DNA from: Basidiobolus meristosporus CBS 931.73 | Lineage: Eukaryota > Basidiobolomycota > Basidiobolomycetes > Basidiobolales > Basidiobolaceae | DNA: 52,362 bases | Assembly: GCA_002104905.1 (NCBI GenBank) | Contig: MCFE01000619.1 | Coordinates: 1-52,362, forward strand | Reading direction: 5' to 3' | Shown: positions 1-10,449 of the stretch, one piece after another | Position numbering within the stretch: position 1 is the first letter of the stretch | Layout: each line of letters opens with the position of its first letter | The notes under the pieces: model-generated | Told to the model about the DNA's origin: nothing | Database searches by the model: none | The model's input: only the letters and a program-made list of their open reading frames with translations | Made by a program: the position numbers and the translations under genes

Positions 1-684
1 TTGCAGGGATTAATTGCAAAGACTGGCAGATTCAGCAAGTAAGGAGTGTGAAAAAGAGGCAATAGCAATCAATGCACACAAACATAGGAAGCAATAGAGT
101 GTCCAGGATCCAAGAGTGAGCAAATTGGCAGGGAATCAATCAAAAGCCACTTATACATCATTTTGATGAAAAATTTTGACTAAGTTTTTTGTGAAATCTG
201 GGGTGCAATTATTTTCAACTGTCTCTGGACAGTGTCTTGACAGGATCAGTATCTTAGTCATGGGACTTTAACTTTTGATGGCCTCTTGATGGGATCATCT
301 CAGTAATTTCTCATAGGGGATGGTCCCCACCCCCTATACATAGGTTGCCCCAGCCCACATTTGACAAGTAACTCCATTAGCTATTAATTGCATGTATTGC
401 TGTCAGCTCCTTGTTCCATCCCATCTACATAAGCAAGGCTGCTATATTCCACTGGTGGGTCTTCAGCTACCATACATCCTGGTCAGTGGCTGATAGAGCA
501 AGGCCATGCACCTTGCTCTCCAGTCAATACCATATATACTGGAAGAATCTCTTGGTATGTATATTACTGTTCCAGGATTCTATTCTCTTCAGTTTAGTAA
601 AATGATGAGATCATAATCTTGCTGCTTTGCTCACTGATAGGATCTCTACGCTGTTAACAATGAAAGATATGGAGGCAGTTGTAG
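1..684 (-). repeat. Decayed repeat, tnp2-associated 3' region, then anonymous sequence
   Basis: Positions about 1-340 align by eye with 16,560-16,885, where the same sequence follows the 3' part of the minus-strand tnp2 remnant. Shared blocks include a TTTTTTGTGAAATCTG-like core near 187 and a TCTTGATGGGATCATC block near 284. From 341 to 684 I see no coding similarity, LTR ends or RNA gene. CpG is almost absent, as in all the old repeats here. This is probably the tail of another tnp2 element, by inference from one internal match only. Confidence 0.35.
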
Positions 685-905
685 TGGAGGTGCTTGTCTC
701 CGCTGTTTGTCAGCTTACCCTATGAGAAGTAACTTGGTCCTGTGGGTGGATCCAAAGCAGATCAGCTGTCAAGATCCTACAATGAGGCTGTCATAATGCT
801 GACAGCTTGTAATTATTGACCATCTTTAAAATCTTATGATGGGATTGTAGCAGTGTTTGGCTGGTTTTGATGCTAAGCATATAAGTAAACTTGATGGTGT
901 TTGGG
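685..905 (+). repeat. R1 repeat, 5' fragment (copy d)
   Basis: The block matches the start of R1 copy a (from about 1,970) and the reverse complement of copy b (about 16,080-16,240). It includes the shared stretch CAGCTTGTAATTATTGACC and a GAAGTAACTTGGTCC-like block. It is cut on the right by an LTR B fragment. R1 is not a family I recognise; see copies a, b and c for the reading frame. Confidence 0.5.
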
Positions 906-924
906 CAGATCTTAAGTCAAAGTA

Positions 925-1015
925 CCTCCTTTAAATTTGACAAATGATTAAGTGAGAACCTTATTATTTACTTGCTCTTCCAATCACTACCAATACCTCC
1001 AAGACTCTTGCAACA
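925..1015 (+). repeat. Copia B 5' LTR, 3' end only
   Basis: The last ~90 bp match the end of other LTR B copies (for example 1,870-1,954) and finish in CTTGCAACA. They are followed directly by a primer-binding site and then gag, as expected for the 5' LTR of a plus-strand Copia element. The upstream part of the LTR is lost. Confidence 0.65.
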
Positions 1016-1027
1016 GGTTATGAGCCC
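1016..1027 (+). promoter_or_regulatory. Primer-binding site, initiator-tRNA anticodon type
   Basis: GGTTATGAGCCC abuts the LTR end. It is complementary to the anticodon stem-loop of initiator tRNA-Met (GGGCTCATAACC) rather than to a tRNA 3' end, which is the half-tRNA priming known for Drosophila copia. The same 12-mer abuts the 5' LTRs of Copia A and Copia C. Confidence 0.7.
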
Positions 1028-1074
1028 CGGCTGTCACACTCAGCAATGTTTGCTACTGCTACCACTGGATTCTT

Positions 1075-1570
1075 GTATCTGCTGAAAAGTTGGATGGATC
1101 TAACTATCCAGACTGGAAGGTGCTGATTAAGATGCTGCTACAGGTATTGGGCCTTTGGGATACTGTCATGGGAGAAGAAAATCCCCCAAAGACATAGGAG
1201 AGGAAGCCTTAAAGTACCAAAAGAAAGAATAAAGTGCCTTTAACTGCATTTGCCTCTATATCAAAGACAAATTGCCAATTCAATGCTCAAGAGAGAAAGA
1301 CAATGAATACCAGGAAGGCATTAGAAGACACACACTAATTATGTTTAGCTGCTAAGAAAATGTACTTGGTAGAAAACTCTTTACTGCATATATGCTGCTA
1401 GAAGAAGAAATGAAAAATATAAGTAATAGAATTACCCTGTTGGTTGATAAGCTAACTACTGATGGGGATGTGATAGTTAGCATCTATAATAGCCATACAG
1501 ACAAGTTATAGGGCCTTGTATCAGCCCTAGTGTCTAGAACTGAAAATATGACCTTTAATACCTCTATGAA
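1075..1570 (+). pseudogene. Copia B gag remnant
   Basis: The reading begins KLDGSNYPDWKVLIKMLLQ, the N-terminal motif of Copia-type gag (DUF4219/UBN2 class). It ends with EEMKNISNRITLLVDKL and GLVSALVSRTENMTFN, which match the gag of the minus-strand Copia B copy (46,194-46,799). Several frameshifts and stops lie between. The zinc knuckle and protease are missing, because the remnant is cut by an LTR and an R1 copy before pol resumes near 2,965. It is a dead fragment of a capsid protein gene. Confidence 0.65.
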
Positions 1571-1607
1571 AAAAAATTTGTTCACATGGGTGATTCCAAC
1601 CTGGGGC

Positions 1608-1954
1608 AGTTGTAAAATTTGTAATTCCACCTAAATATTCACCTAACTTAATCACTGATATCATTACCTTCAAATACAGAGAATACTGACCAAGTTCCTT
1701 GGCAGGATTTACTTGGAATACTTTCACCAAAATATCAGGTATTGAAAACATGAATATTCTCAAATTTGTCCAAATAGCCTCAAGCTTTGCACACATGTTC
1801 TTGGGACCTTCCTTGATCTATTCTACATGTTTGTTATGCCAAGACCATGTAAAATTATAAATACTACTTTTGTATTCTATAAATCTTTAAGTGATAACCA
1901 CATAATCTACTTGTTTGCCCAATCACTTCCAATATTTCCAAGACTCTGACAACA
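1608..1954 (+). repeat. LTR B, solo or displaced copy
   Basis: About 347 bp begin AGTTGTAAAATTTG (degenerate TGTTGTAAAA) and end CTCTGACAACA. They align along their length with the reverse complement of the LTRs at 17,174-17,519 and 38,644-38,993. No flanking target-site duplication is visible, and the copy separates the Copia B gag remnant from R1 copy a. Family LTRs carry near-perfect 10-bp terminal inverted repeats TGTTGTAAAA/TTTTACAACA. Confidence 0.65.
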
Positions 1955-2964
1955 GGATTAACCATCAAGGTCCTGCAATAAAGCTATCATAACACCTGAA
2001 GCTTGGAATTATTGATCATCTACACTTTCTTATAATAAGATTGTAATGGCATTTTGCCAAATTTAGTGCCAAATGAAGTTAAGCACTTGACAGTGCTTCA
2101 GCAGCCTTTTGACAAGAGTTGCATGAAATTCTGATGGTCTTAATGTGCACTACATTTATTTGAGCAGACCTAGCCTGCCAATACATTCAGTTGCCTCATA
2201 TGGCAAGAAATCTGATGGTGTTCTGACTGCCTTGTTGCAGACCTCTGCTAGTACTACAATGGTAGTATGGCAGCCTACAGTTAGTACTGTGCAATATTAC
2301 TTTACCAGGTTACCAAATGGTATTTCCTTTTCTACTTCCCCTTGTGTCATTCATATATTCCACTGTAGGGTCACTGCTCTGTATTTGCTTTCCCACTACT
2401 ACTTTAGGTATTCCTCATATAGCTCAAATCATATATACTATGGCCTCCTGCTTACTAACCTCTATATTCATGCACACCTGCAGCAATTAACATGCTTCTA
2501 TCACCTCAACTTTATAGCTTTTCAGTGTGTCACTTGCAAAGTGGCTAAATACCTTGTATTGCTGGTAACATATAGATCTTGCAGACATATGCTTAGTTGC
2601 CTCCGCTTTTGCCCTGAATACCTCCTGAATATCTGCAAAGAGCTTTTTGGTATTTAGCCAGTATACTCTTTCTCCCTGCTGGACTCTAGTCCCCCTTATA
2701 GATACACTCTGCTTCTTGCTTGTATGAATTCTGTATTGGATGGTGTAGAAATTTGCTTGCATCTAATGGAACCCCAGCATACTATGGTAAAGTTGTGTTA
2801 ATACTGATTAGTTGCTTGTTGCATCCAACCCAACTCTGCATTACTTAACTGATTACCCATATATTGAGGCTGCTTAGCTTCTTAATGCCAAAGGTATTGG
2901 TATGTCCATTTGCACATCTATGCTCAGTATTTTCCAACTCTTCCCAACTTCTAATTTCCATGGT
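1955..2964 (-). repeat. R1 repeat copy a, with a conserved minus-strand reading frame
   Basis: The block is about 1 kb and its reverse complement matches 15,090-16,240 over its length. On the minus strand two short open frames (2,845-3,039 and 2,487-2,762) contain RCANGHTNTFGIKKLSS and ATKHMSARSICYQQYK. Copy b encodes close equivalents at the same places (RCANGDTYPYGIK, ATKHMSARCICY). Conservation at the amino-acid level through decayed DNA suggests a once-coding element. I do not recognise the domain, so it is left unclassified. Confidence 0.5.
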
Positions 2965-4290
2965 AAAAGTTGATCTCTCAGCTAATTTGGAGCATTGCAA
3001 AGCCTGCACATATGGGAAAAACGCTAGACAACTGCTCAAGAGTTATGGGCTAAACAAAGCTTACAAACAATTGGATCTGATTCACTGCAATTGATGTGGA
3101 CCTATGTAAAATATATTGCTAGGTGCAATCAAGTACTTAATCCCATTTATTGATGATTATATAAGATACACATTGGTCTACAGCATGGACAGAAAGGAAG
3201 AGGCACTCTCTAAGCTCAGGAGTTAATAGCCATGATGGAGAGAGAGACTGGTGAAAAAACAAGAAAATATGCACAGACAATGGTGAAAAATGTACCCCAA
3301 AACTATTCATTCACTTCCACAAGATTCATGAAATAGAGCAAGAGACATTATATCATACTCTCCGCAGTGAAATGGAGTGTCAGAATGTGCAAACAGATCC
3401 ATCATTTATGTGGCAAGAGTAATGATCCATGATATAAGTTATCCTATCATTTTTTGGGGGAATCAATTGCTACAGCTGTATAACTCAAAAGTAGCAGTAA
3501 TAGCAGAATACTTAGTGATTCTACTCTATTGAGGCATGGTATGGAAACAGTACAAGTACAGCGCATCTAAGATTATCTGGGTGTGAAGCATATGTCAAGA
3601 AGATGCCCAGGACTCATATGAGATTTGAACCAAAATTTGTAAAATGAATATTATGATCTATTGCAATCAGAGTAAGCAACATCATAGCAAAGAAGCTGAT
3701 TAAGTCCTGGGATGGGTTGTTTTATAAGAATTGAAGTTTTCACCAAAAATGACATCAGAAAAAGATGAAAATCTGATACTAAGTCCACCACCTGTCAAAG
3801 TTGCATCAGATCACAACAGTGAAGATATTGTACCTCCAGAGAACTCTACAATCATGGCACAGCATGAATCAGCACCCAGGCATATCCCAGAAGTTATCAT
3901 TCTGGTACTACAAAACAGGATATCCCACTATACCAGAAATTGCCCAGATTACTATAATAATGAGGGTACAAACTGAGCCTATGCCTAATCAGTGCATATT
4001 AATGTGCTCAGACTGTAAAAGAGGCTTGTATCAGCCCTCAGACAAAGTCTTGGGGAGCTGAAATGACTGAGGAGTGTTAGGCCATAATTGATAACAAAAC
4101 TTGGGACTTGGTGAAGTTACTAATCAACTAAAAATTGACTGGATGTAGATGTGTCTACAATAAGATAAAAGGCAGATGGTACAAGTGAAAGAAACAAAGA
4201 TATAATTATAGCCAAAGGATACTCTCAGACAAAAGGACAAGACTTTACTGAGACCTTTCCACCACTAGCCAAGTTTAGTGCATTAACTTA
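2965..4290 (+). pseudogene. Copia B pol remnant: integrase to reverse transcriptase N-terminus
   Basis: In order it shows the GAG_pre-integrase end (LEHCKACTYGKNARQLLKS, 2,980-3,050), an integrase core start (YLIPFIDDYIRYT near 3,145), the integrase-RT linker (KMTSEKDENLILSPP, 3,750) and the RT start (IIAKGYSQTKGQDFTETF, 4,205-4,260). Each block matches the better preserved Copia B copies at 36,950-38,643 and 44,270-46,200. Stops and frameshifts occur in every block. RT is cut at about 4,292 by the inverted-repeat insertion, and the palm with the YVDD motif is absent. Confidence 0.7.
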
Positions 4291-4292
4291 AC

Positions 4293-4862
4293 AGACTTGT
4301 TCCCATGGATGGTGCCACATTGAGCCATCAGTGCCAAATGATGCTATAGTGTGCCAGGGAGGCCAAGTAAGTCTATACTTGGCCACAGAGTGTGAAACAT
4401 AGTTCTGCATCTTCATGCAAAGCAGCCCTATGTTTCACCCATTATACTGGAGAAAATCAATTTTTTGACCTTTTCTTTGGATCAATGTTGTGCATGATGT
4501 GTAAGAGCACAAAAGGACTGAAGATGTGCACCTGGTACTCAATACCCATGGTACTCTGAATCTAGCTCCGGTAGGTTGCATTATGTCACAAAAATTCATG
4601 GCTTTACCTTAGTCCACTGGTACTATCAGGCACTATACTAAGATATTTGCCCTAAAGTAAGACCTGTACAAAGCACTTTAAGTGTCAGATAGTACCAGTG
4701 AATCAAGATAGTGCCATGCATCTTTGTGAGATGATACAAGCCACAGGAGCTAGATTCAGAGTGCCACGGGTATTGAGTACCAGGTGCACATCTTCAATCC
4801 TTTTGTGCCCTTACGCATCATGCACAACATTGATCCAAAAAAAAGGTCCCTATAACTACTAA
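4293..4862. mobile_element. Inverted-repeat (foldback-like) insertion in Copia RT
   Basis: The left edge begins AGACTTGTTCC, the same terminal sequence as the MITE at 45,419-45,629. Inside, arms at 4,467-4,634 and 4,681-4,848 (168 nt each) are inverted copies differing at scattered sites, separated by a 46-nt loop. A smaller hairpin, GTGAAACATAG/CTATGTTTCAC, lies at 4,392-4,438. There is no coding sequence. It interrupts the Copia B reverse transcriptase, which marks it as an insertion. No right-hand terminal repeat or duplicated target was found, so the right edge is approximate. Confidence 0.6.
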
Positions 4863-5282
4863 TGAATATTTATTTGTAACCAAAGTATTGAGCTACTATC
4901 CCCAACTTAGTTGGCATCTTCACAAAAGTATGGGCTGGGTTCAGCGTCCTTTGAGATGACAATGTACTAAAGCTTCCAAAGTCAAAACAACTGTATACTC
5001 CACCAGCAGGGACTTGATAAGAATGCAGCTGTGGTCAATAGTTACAAAGGCAGAAAAGTATCTTTGCCTGTACAAGAACAAGCTTGGGAAAGAATCAATA
5101 TGATAAAAGATACCTACTCTGAGTATTCCTCACAAGTAGTGCCTCCAAGGTCAGTTTGCTGTCAGCGTGGTTTCCTGGGAGTGTCCTGTGGTCTGGAGTT
5201 GGAAGTTCAGGTAGCAGTGATCACACTAATCAACAAGTTGGTATATTGATAAAGGGTATGATGATCTATTGTTGAGGGATAG
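4863..5282. other. Anonymous repeat debris with an LTR-like fragment
   Basis: Positions 5,020-5,110 resemble 34,945-35,030 (shared GGGAAAGAATCA and GTATC...TTGCC blocks), a putative Gypsy H LTR. Nothing else is recognisable. The last 5 bases, GATAG, are the left target-site duplication of Copia A. Confidence 0.35.
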
Positions 5283-5650
5283 TGTTGCAATTTAAGAAGT
5301 GATTTGGATATAAGGAACTTATCAAGAAATAGTGATAATAGTTGAACTGTTGTTTATTCATAAAGAAGCTCAGTATTTATACCTTTGTAGAAGTAATACA
5401 GCTGCAACACTAAGTAGGGAGGGTTTCTCAATATTCAGGAGCATTCTGTAACAGTTTCAGGGTTAGTACATAATGTTTGGTAATAGTGCTAATTTGATCC
5501 TGACTATAGGGGAATAATCATAAGATCATATATCTGGAGAAAGTGGCAAGTAAAGGCAGTAAATGAGTTGTACAGTGACTAAGAGTAGCCTAGAATTGTT
5601 AAGTAAATTTTTAGCTGCTGAATGATACCAAATAGTCCAATATTTCAACA
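5283..5650 (-). repeat. Copia A 3' LTR
   Basis: It runs TGTTGCAATTTAAG to CAATATTTCAACA in plus-strand orientation, 368 bp, with TG...CA ends. It aligns with 9,595-9,963. The adjoining CTCCCCCTCAAC is the polypurine tract read on the other strand. Confidence 0.92.
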
Positions 5651-5662
5651 CTCCCCCTCAAC

Positions 5663-8600
5663 TTAATAATTTCTTAATCCCAATTTCTCTCTAAGGATCT
5701 CAAACTGTGGCCTAGCTAGTGGTTTTGTCAATATGTCTGCTACCATTTTGTCAGTTAGGCAGTAAACCAGCTCTACTAAGTTACTTTCTACAGCTTCCCT
5801 CACAAAGTGATGCTGTATATCAATGTGCTTAGTTCTGGCATGATTAGTAGGATATCTAGCTAATGGAATACAACTTTGATTATCCTTGTAAATACGTGTT
5901 GGTTCACCTGAATTAAAACTCAAGTCTTTGAATAATTTTTGTAGCCATATAGCCTCCTTAGTTGCTTGACATGCAGCCATATATTTGGCTTCAGTTGTAG
6001 ATAGTGCCACAGTTGGTTGTTTCTTGCAATTCCAAGTAATAGCTGCACCAGCATAAAGAAATACATAGCCTGTGGTAGAGCATCTGTCAATCAGATCCCT
6101 ACCCCAATCTGAATCAATATAACCATCAAATTTTTGCCTATTAGCTTCTCCAGAGTATTCCAGTACCACATTTATGGTACCTTGCGGATATCTGAAAATC
6201 CGCTTAACTGCTGCAATTTGATCTGATCCATAATTCTGCATGAATTGACTGACTATTCCAACTGCTACTGCAATATCTGGACGTGTAGACACCATCTAAT
6301 ACATTAGGCTACCGACCATTGATTGATAGGGAAAGTTTTGGTTCATATTTGAACCATTTTCATCTATAACTGGCTGAGATTTGCTTAATTTCAGGTTATT
6401 GTCCATAGGGGATGCTGCAGGCTTGCAATTTTCCATTTTGAAGCGTCTAAGAATGTCCTGATGTACTTAAACTGATTCAGCACAATTTTCTGAGTAGGTA
6501 TGTCAAACTTGACTTCAATTCCAAGAAAATAGCTCAATTTTCCAAGATCTTCCATCTTAAACTTGCTGAAGAGATCTGATTTTGTCTGTTTAAGTGCCTC
6601 TTGATCACTTGTAGCTATAATTAGGTTGTCCACATAAAGAACTAGGATGATCACACCCTTTTTGAGCTGTTTCACATATATACTGTGTTCTGCAGTGCTA
6701 TAAGAACCCAATTTCCTCTAGATATGTGTCAATCTTGTTAAACCATGCTCTGGGTGCCTGCTTAAGCCCATACAACAATTTTCTAAGTTTGCACACCTTA
6801 TGGGGGCTTTTTGGATTGGTAAAACCTTCTGGTTGCTCCATATATATAGTTTCTTGCAAATCCCCATTTAGAAAGGCTGTTTTGACGTCCATTTGGTGTA
6901 GATCTAGACTGTGTACAGCTGCCAGGGCTAGAACTGTCCTAATAAAGTTAAACTTGGCAACCGGAGCAAATGTTTCCTTAAAGTCTAGTCCCTGGATCTG
7001 GGAATAGCCTTTAGCTACAAATCTAGCCTTGTACTTATCAACTGCACCATTTGAGGTTATCTTGATCTTGTAGACCCATCTACATCCTATTGGCTTTCTC
7101 CCATTTGGTAAATCTACCAGTTCCCACATTTTTGCCTTGATCAGTGATTGGTACTCTTCCTGCATGGCTTGTTGCCACTTAGTAGCATCTGGACCTTGCA
7201 TTGCCTGTTGCAGATTCTGAGGTTTTGCACATAAGGCAAGATAAGCTTCTTCATGATCATTGGATGTCTGCCACCAGGATTCAGGGGCATTTCTTATTCT
7301 GGTAGATCTCTCAACTGGGATAATCTGTTCTGATCTGGAACTGGTAGAAGTTTCTTCCATCTCTGGCTGGATTTGGTACGTATCTTCTTCATTTGTGTTG
7401 ATTGCATCATCAGGCAGCTGGCCAATGATATCTGTGGCTTTCTGATCTGAATTCTCCTCAAATACAACGTCCCTGCTCTTGATCAACTTCTGAATTTTGC
7501 CATCATACACTCTATACCCTTTAGTATCTTCACAATACCCAAGAAAGATCCCTTTTCTACTCTTTGGTTCCAACTTTGAGCGTTTTTTGTCAGGGATGTG
7601 ATAAAAAACATCACTGCCAAAGATCCTAAGGTGCTGGAGATCTGGTTTTTTGCCTGTAAATGCTTCAAACGGTGTAAAACTACGTAGTGCTGTAGTTGGG
7701 CATCTGTTATTGATGTATACAGCAGTAGCAACAGATTCAGCCCAAAACTTGTAGTCCATTTCCTTAGCATGTAGCATAGATCTTCCCATCTCTACTATTG
7801 TTCTATTTGCACGTTCTGCTACTCCATTTTGCTGTGGAGTATGAGGAACTGTGGTCTGTTGAAGTATAACAGTAGATGAGCAGTATTTTGCAAACTCCTT
7901 TGAGCAGTATTCTCCTCCATTGTCACTTTGTAGTAGCTTCAATTTACACCCAGTTTGTGTTTCTGCCATATTCTTGAAGTGCTTAAACCTCTCTAAAGCT
8001 TCATCCTTTGTTTTGAGGCAGTACACCCATGTATATCTTGTCTTGTCTTCAATAAACGTCATAAAGTATCTCTTGGCTCCAAAGGACAGTGTTCTCATGG
8101 GGCCACATATGTCTGAGTGTACAATAGCCAGTATTTTGGTGGTATTGATGCCTTCTGAGCTCTTGAAACGTTGCCTAGCTTGTTTGCCATATGAACATCC
8201 CTTACAAACATTTAATTTGATCAGAATTGGGTATTTTAGGCCCAAAATAAGCTGATTTTTCACCAATTGGCTCATTTTCTGTTCCCCAATGTGTCCTAGC
8301 CTCCTATGCCACGTCTCCCAGCTGGTTTCATCAGTTTCAGCAATGTTGACATACTCAGGTACAATGATCTTGCATTGTAACTTGTATATATTGTGATCTC
8401 TGATTCCCAAAGCTAATTTTTGTCCATTTTCACTTAATATCGAGCAGCTCAGCTTAGTAAAAACGGATTTCAGTCTCTGAGTAGTTGCTTTACTGACTGA
8501 GAGTAGGTTCTTAGCTATTCCAGGTACATAGAGTACGTCAGTCAGTTTTCTGTTGTTGCTCTTGAGTTATCACTCATATTTAGTTGTATAGACCCACTGG

Positions 8601-9558
8601 CAGTAGCTTCCAATGCAGAGTTATCTCCCAGATAAACCTTTCTTACGGGAATAGTCTTGAAGTTGCTGAACCAATCCTTTATACCACAAATATGCTGTGA
8701 TGCTCCAGAGTCAATATACCATTCATTACTTTGGTTACTTGCACTCTCTTGTACAGTGACAAATAACTGTTCATCAGTAGTTATATGGTTTGCCTGCTCT
8801 AGTTTCTGTTTTTTGTCTGCTTGTTTCTTCTTGCATTCTCTTGCCCAGTGTCCTGGCTTTTTACAGCAGTTACAGCAGCCAGGTTTACTTCGGTTTTGTT
8901 GCTTTCCCTTCTTTTCTGTATGCCTTTCTGAACTGAATAAAGCATTATCTTCAATTTTCTCTGCTTGATCATTACGTCTGAGTTCTTCATGGAGAAGTCT
9001 TCCTTTGACATAGTCTAAAGTCAAGTTGTCTTCTCTGCTTTCAAAAGAAAGTATGAGTAGCTCATACTTGTCCGGTAGGCTGCAAAGCAGAAAGAGTATC
9101 TTTTCTTCATCATCTACACCAGCATTAATACTGTAAAGTTCTTCGGCAAGTGTCTCCATTCTGGTAATGAGTTGTAGCATGTCATCATCTGGCTTCTTCC
9201 TCATATTGAAGAACTTTTGTTTCAAATAAAGCTTGCTTGATACTGACTTTGCTCTAAAGATCTTCTCTAAGAATTCCCATACTGCTTTGGCAGTATTTGA
9301 GGCATGGATTTGTCCAATGAAGGAGTCTTGCACATTGATGTATATTGCATTGAAGGCCTTTCTCTCCTTCTCTTGAAACTTCTCCACATCTTCTGCTGCT
9401 CCTTTGGGCTCAACTTCCTTTTCTGTTACTATGTTCCAAAGCTTTCTTTCCTCAAGGTGGATCTGCATCTTGATTCTTCAAAGTCTGTAGTTCTTCCCAT
9501 CAAACCTCTCCTTTACGGGGAAGATGCTGGTATTGCTTTGTTTGCTGGTAGAAGTCAT
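5663..9558 (-). pseudogene. Copia A gag-pol polyprotein, broken
   Basis: Originally one frame from ATG 9,558 (MTSTSKQ) to the stop at 5,663. Gag carries a UBN2-type domain and the zinc knuckle CNCCKKPGHWAREC near 8,860. Protease has WYIDSGASQH (8,720). Pre-integrase has WHRRLGH...C..C, and integrase has QSDNGGEY and HTPQQNGVAERANR. RT spans WVYKIK to LYVDNL, and RNase H contains DSDWGRD and ALSTTEAKYMAA. Lesions are a TGA near 9,479, a 1-nt deletion near 8,556 (the copy at 10,500 keeps the nucleotide), a 2-nt loss near 6,695 and a 1-nt loss near 6,465 that together restore frame, and YVDD changed to YVDN. The last three are shared with the 10,450-12,690 copy. Confidence 0.9.
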
Positions 9559-9582
9559 CTTTAGAATAGATTAAGGCAATCG

Positions 9583-9594
9583 GGGCTCATAACC
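9583..9594 (-). promoter_or_regulatory. Copia A primer-binding site
   Basis: Plus strand GGGCTCATAACC directly abuts the 5' LTR. On the coding strand it reads GGTTATGAGCCC, complementary to the initiator tRNA-Met anticodon stem-loop. It is identical to the sites beside Copia B and Copia C. Confidence 0.7.
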
Positions 9595-9963
9595 TGTTGC
9601 AATTTAAGAAGTGATTTGGATATAAGGAACTTATCAAGTAATAGTGATAATAGTTGAACTGTTGTTTATTCATAAAGAAGCTCAGTATTTATACCTTTGT
9701 AGAAGTAATACAGCTGCAACACTAAGTAGGGAGGGTTTCTCAATATTCAGGAGCATTCTATAACAGTTTCAAGGTTAGTACATAATGTTTGGTAATAGTG
9801 CTAATTTGATCCTGACTATAGGGGAATAATCATAAGACCATATATCTGGAGAAAGTGGCAAAGTTAAGGCAGTAAATGAGTCCTACAGTGACTCAGACTA
9901 GCCTAGAATTGTTAAGTAAATTTTTAGCTGCTGAATGATACCAAATAGTCCAATATTTCAACA
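9595..9963 (-). repeat. Copia A 5' LTR
   Basis: This is the partner of 5,283-5,650, 369 bp, with the same TGTTGCAATTTAAG and CAATATTTCAACA ends. As the 5' LTR of a minus-strand element it should hold the promoter. A TATA-like TATAAATA (complement of TATTTATA) is present about 100 bp from the left end. Confidence 0.9.
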
Positions 9964-10449
9964 GATAGCCTCCCTTATATACTTTTCCCACTAGCTAAGT
10001 GATTACTAATCATGGTGTTCCAGAAGGTTCCAGATATCAATCAAAATCTGAATGACATCAGAATGACCTAAGAAGGTTCTAAGTAGGTACTGGAAGGTTC
10101 TAAAAGGCAGAGCACATCCAACCAATCAGGAATCAGTATTCTGAAACCTGTGTAACATGGGGATACCATATATGGTATGGAAATGGTAGGGATGGTGATA
10201 CAGGTTGATCATATGCCGTGGGTACTTGCCTAATATAGAAGTACTTATAGCTAGTAATTTTACATAAAGTGAGGGGTAACTTATGCAATAAGGTAAGCAG
10301 GTGTGATAGTCAACTGGCTTTTGGGATAGTACTAATTGGGCAAGACAAATGGGATAAAACTAAAAAAAGTGTAGTAGAGATATAGGGAAGTAAAAAATAA
10401 GGGAATGAGCACATTTGTCAGTGGGTGTCACTCTCACCCCACTACACCA
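9964..10449. other. Spacer between Copia A and Copia A copy 2, with repeated GAAGGTTC
   Basis: There is no coding similarity. GAAGGTTC occurs three times (10,023, 10,072, 10,093), matching the GAAnnTTC form of a heat-shock element, and a 16-bp palindrome ATACCATATATGGTAT lies at 10,163-10,178. It may be part of an unrecognised LTR or promoter; this is speculative. Confidence 0.3.

Larger units (their letters stand above)
5283..9963 (-). mobile_element. Copia A, complete LTR retrotransposon copy
   Basis: The 4,681-bp insertion is bounded by LTRs of 368 and 369 bp that differ at roughly ten positions (about 97% identical). Perfect 5-bp target duplications GATAG lie at 5,278-5,282 and 9,964-9,968. 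Gag-pol lies on the minus strand in Copia order (gag, protease, integrase, RT, RNase H). A GAGGGGGAG-type polypurine tract (complement of 5,651-5,660) abuts the 3' LTR and the primer-binding site abuts the 5' LTR. The copy is structurally complete but not functional because of frame lesions and an altered RT catalytic motif. Confidence 0.92.

Noticed and set aside
6391-6711. Programmed frameshifting at the RT motif of Copia A
   Set aside because: Two compensating indels are shared by two copies, but copy 3 keeps the bases and reads in one frame, and a stop follows at once in the original frame. Inherited lesions explain it better.
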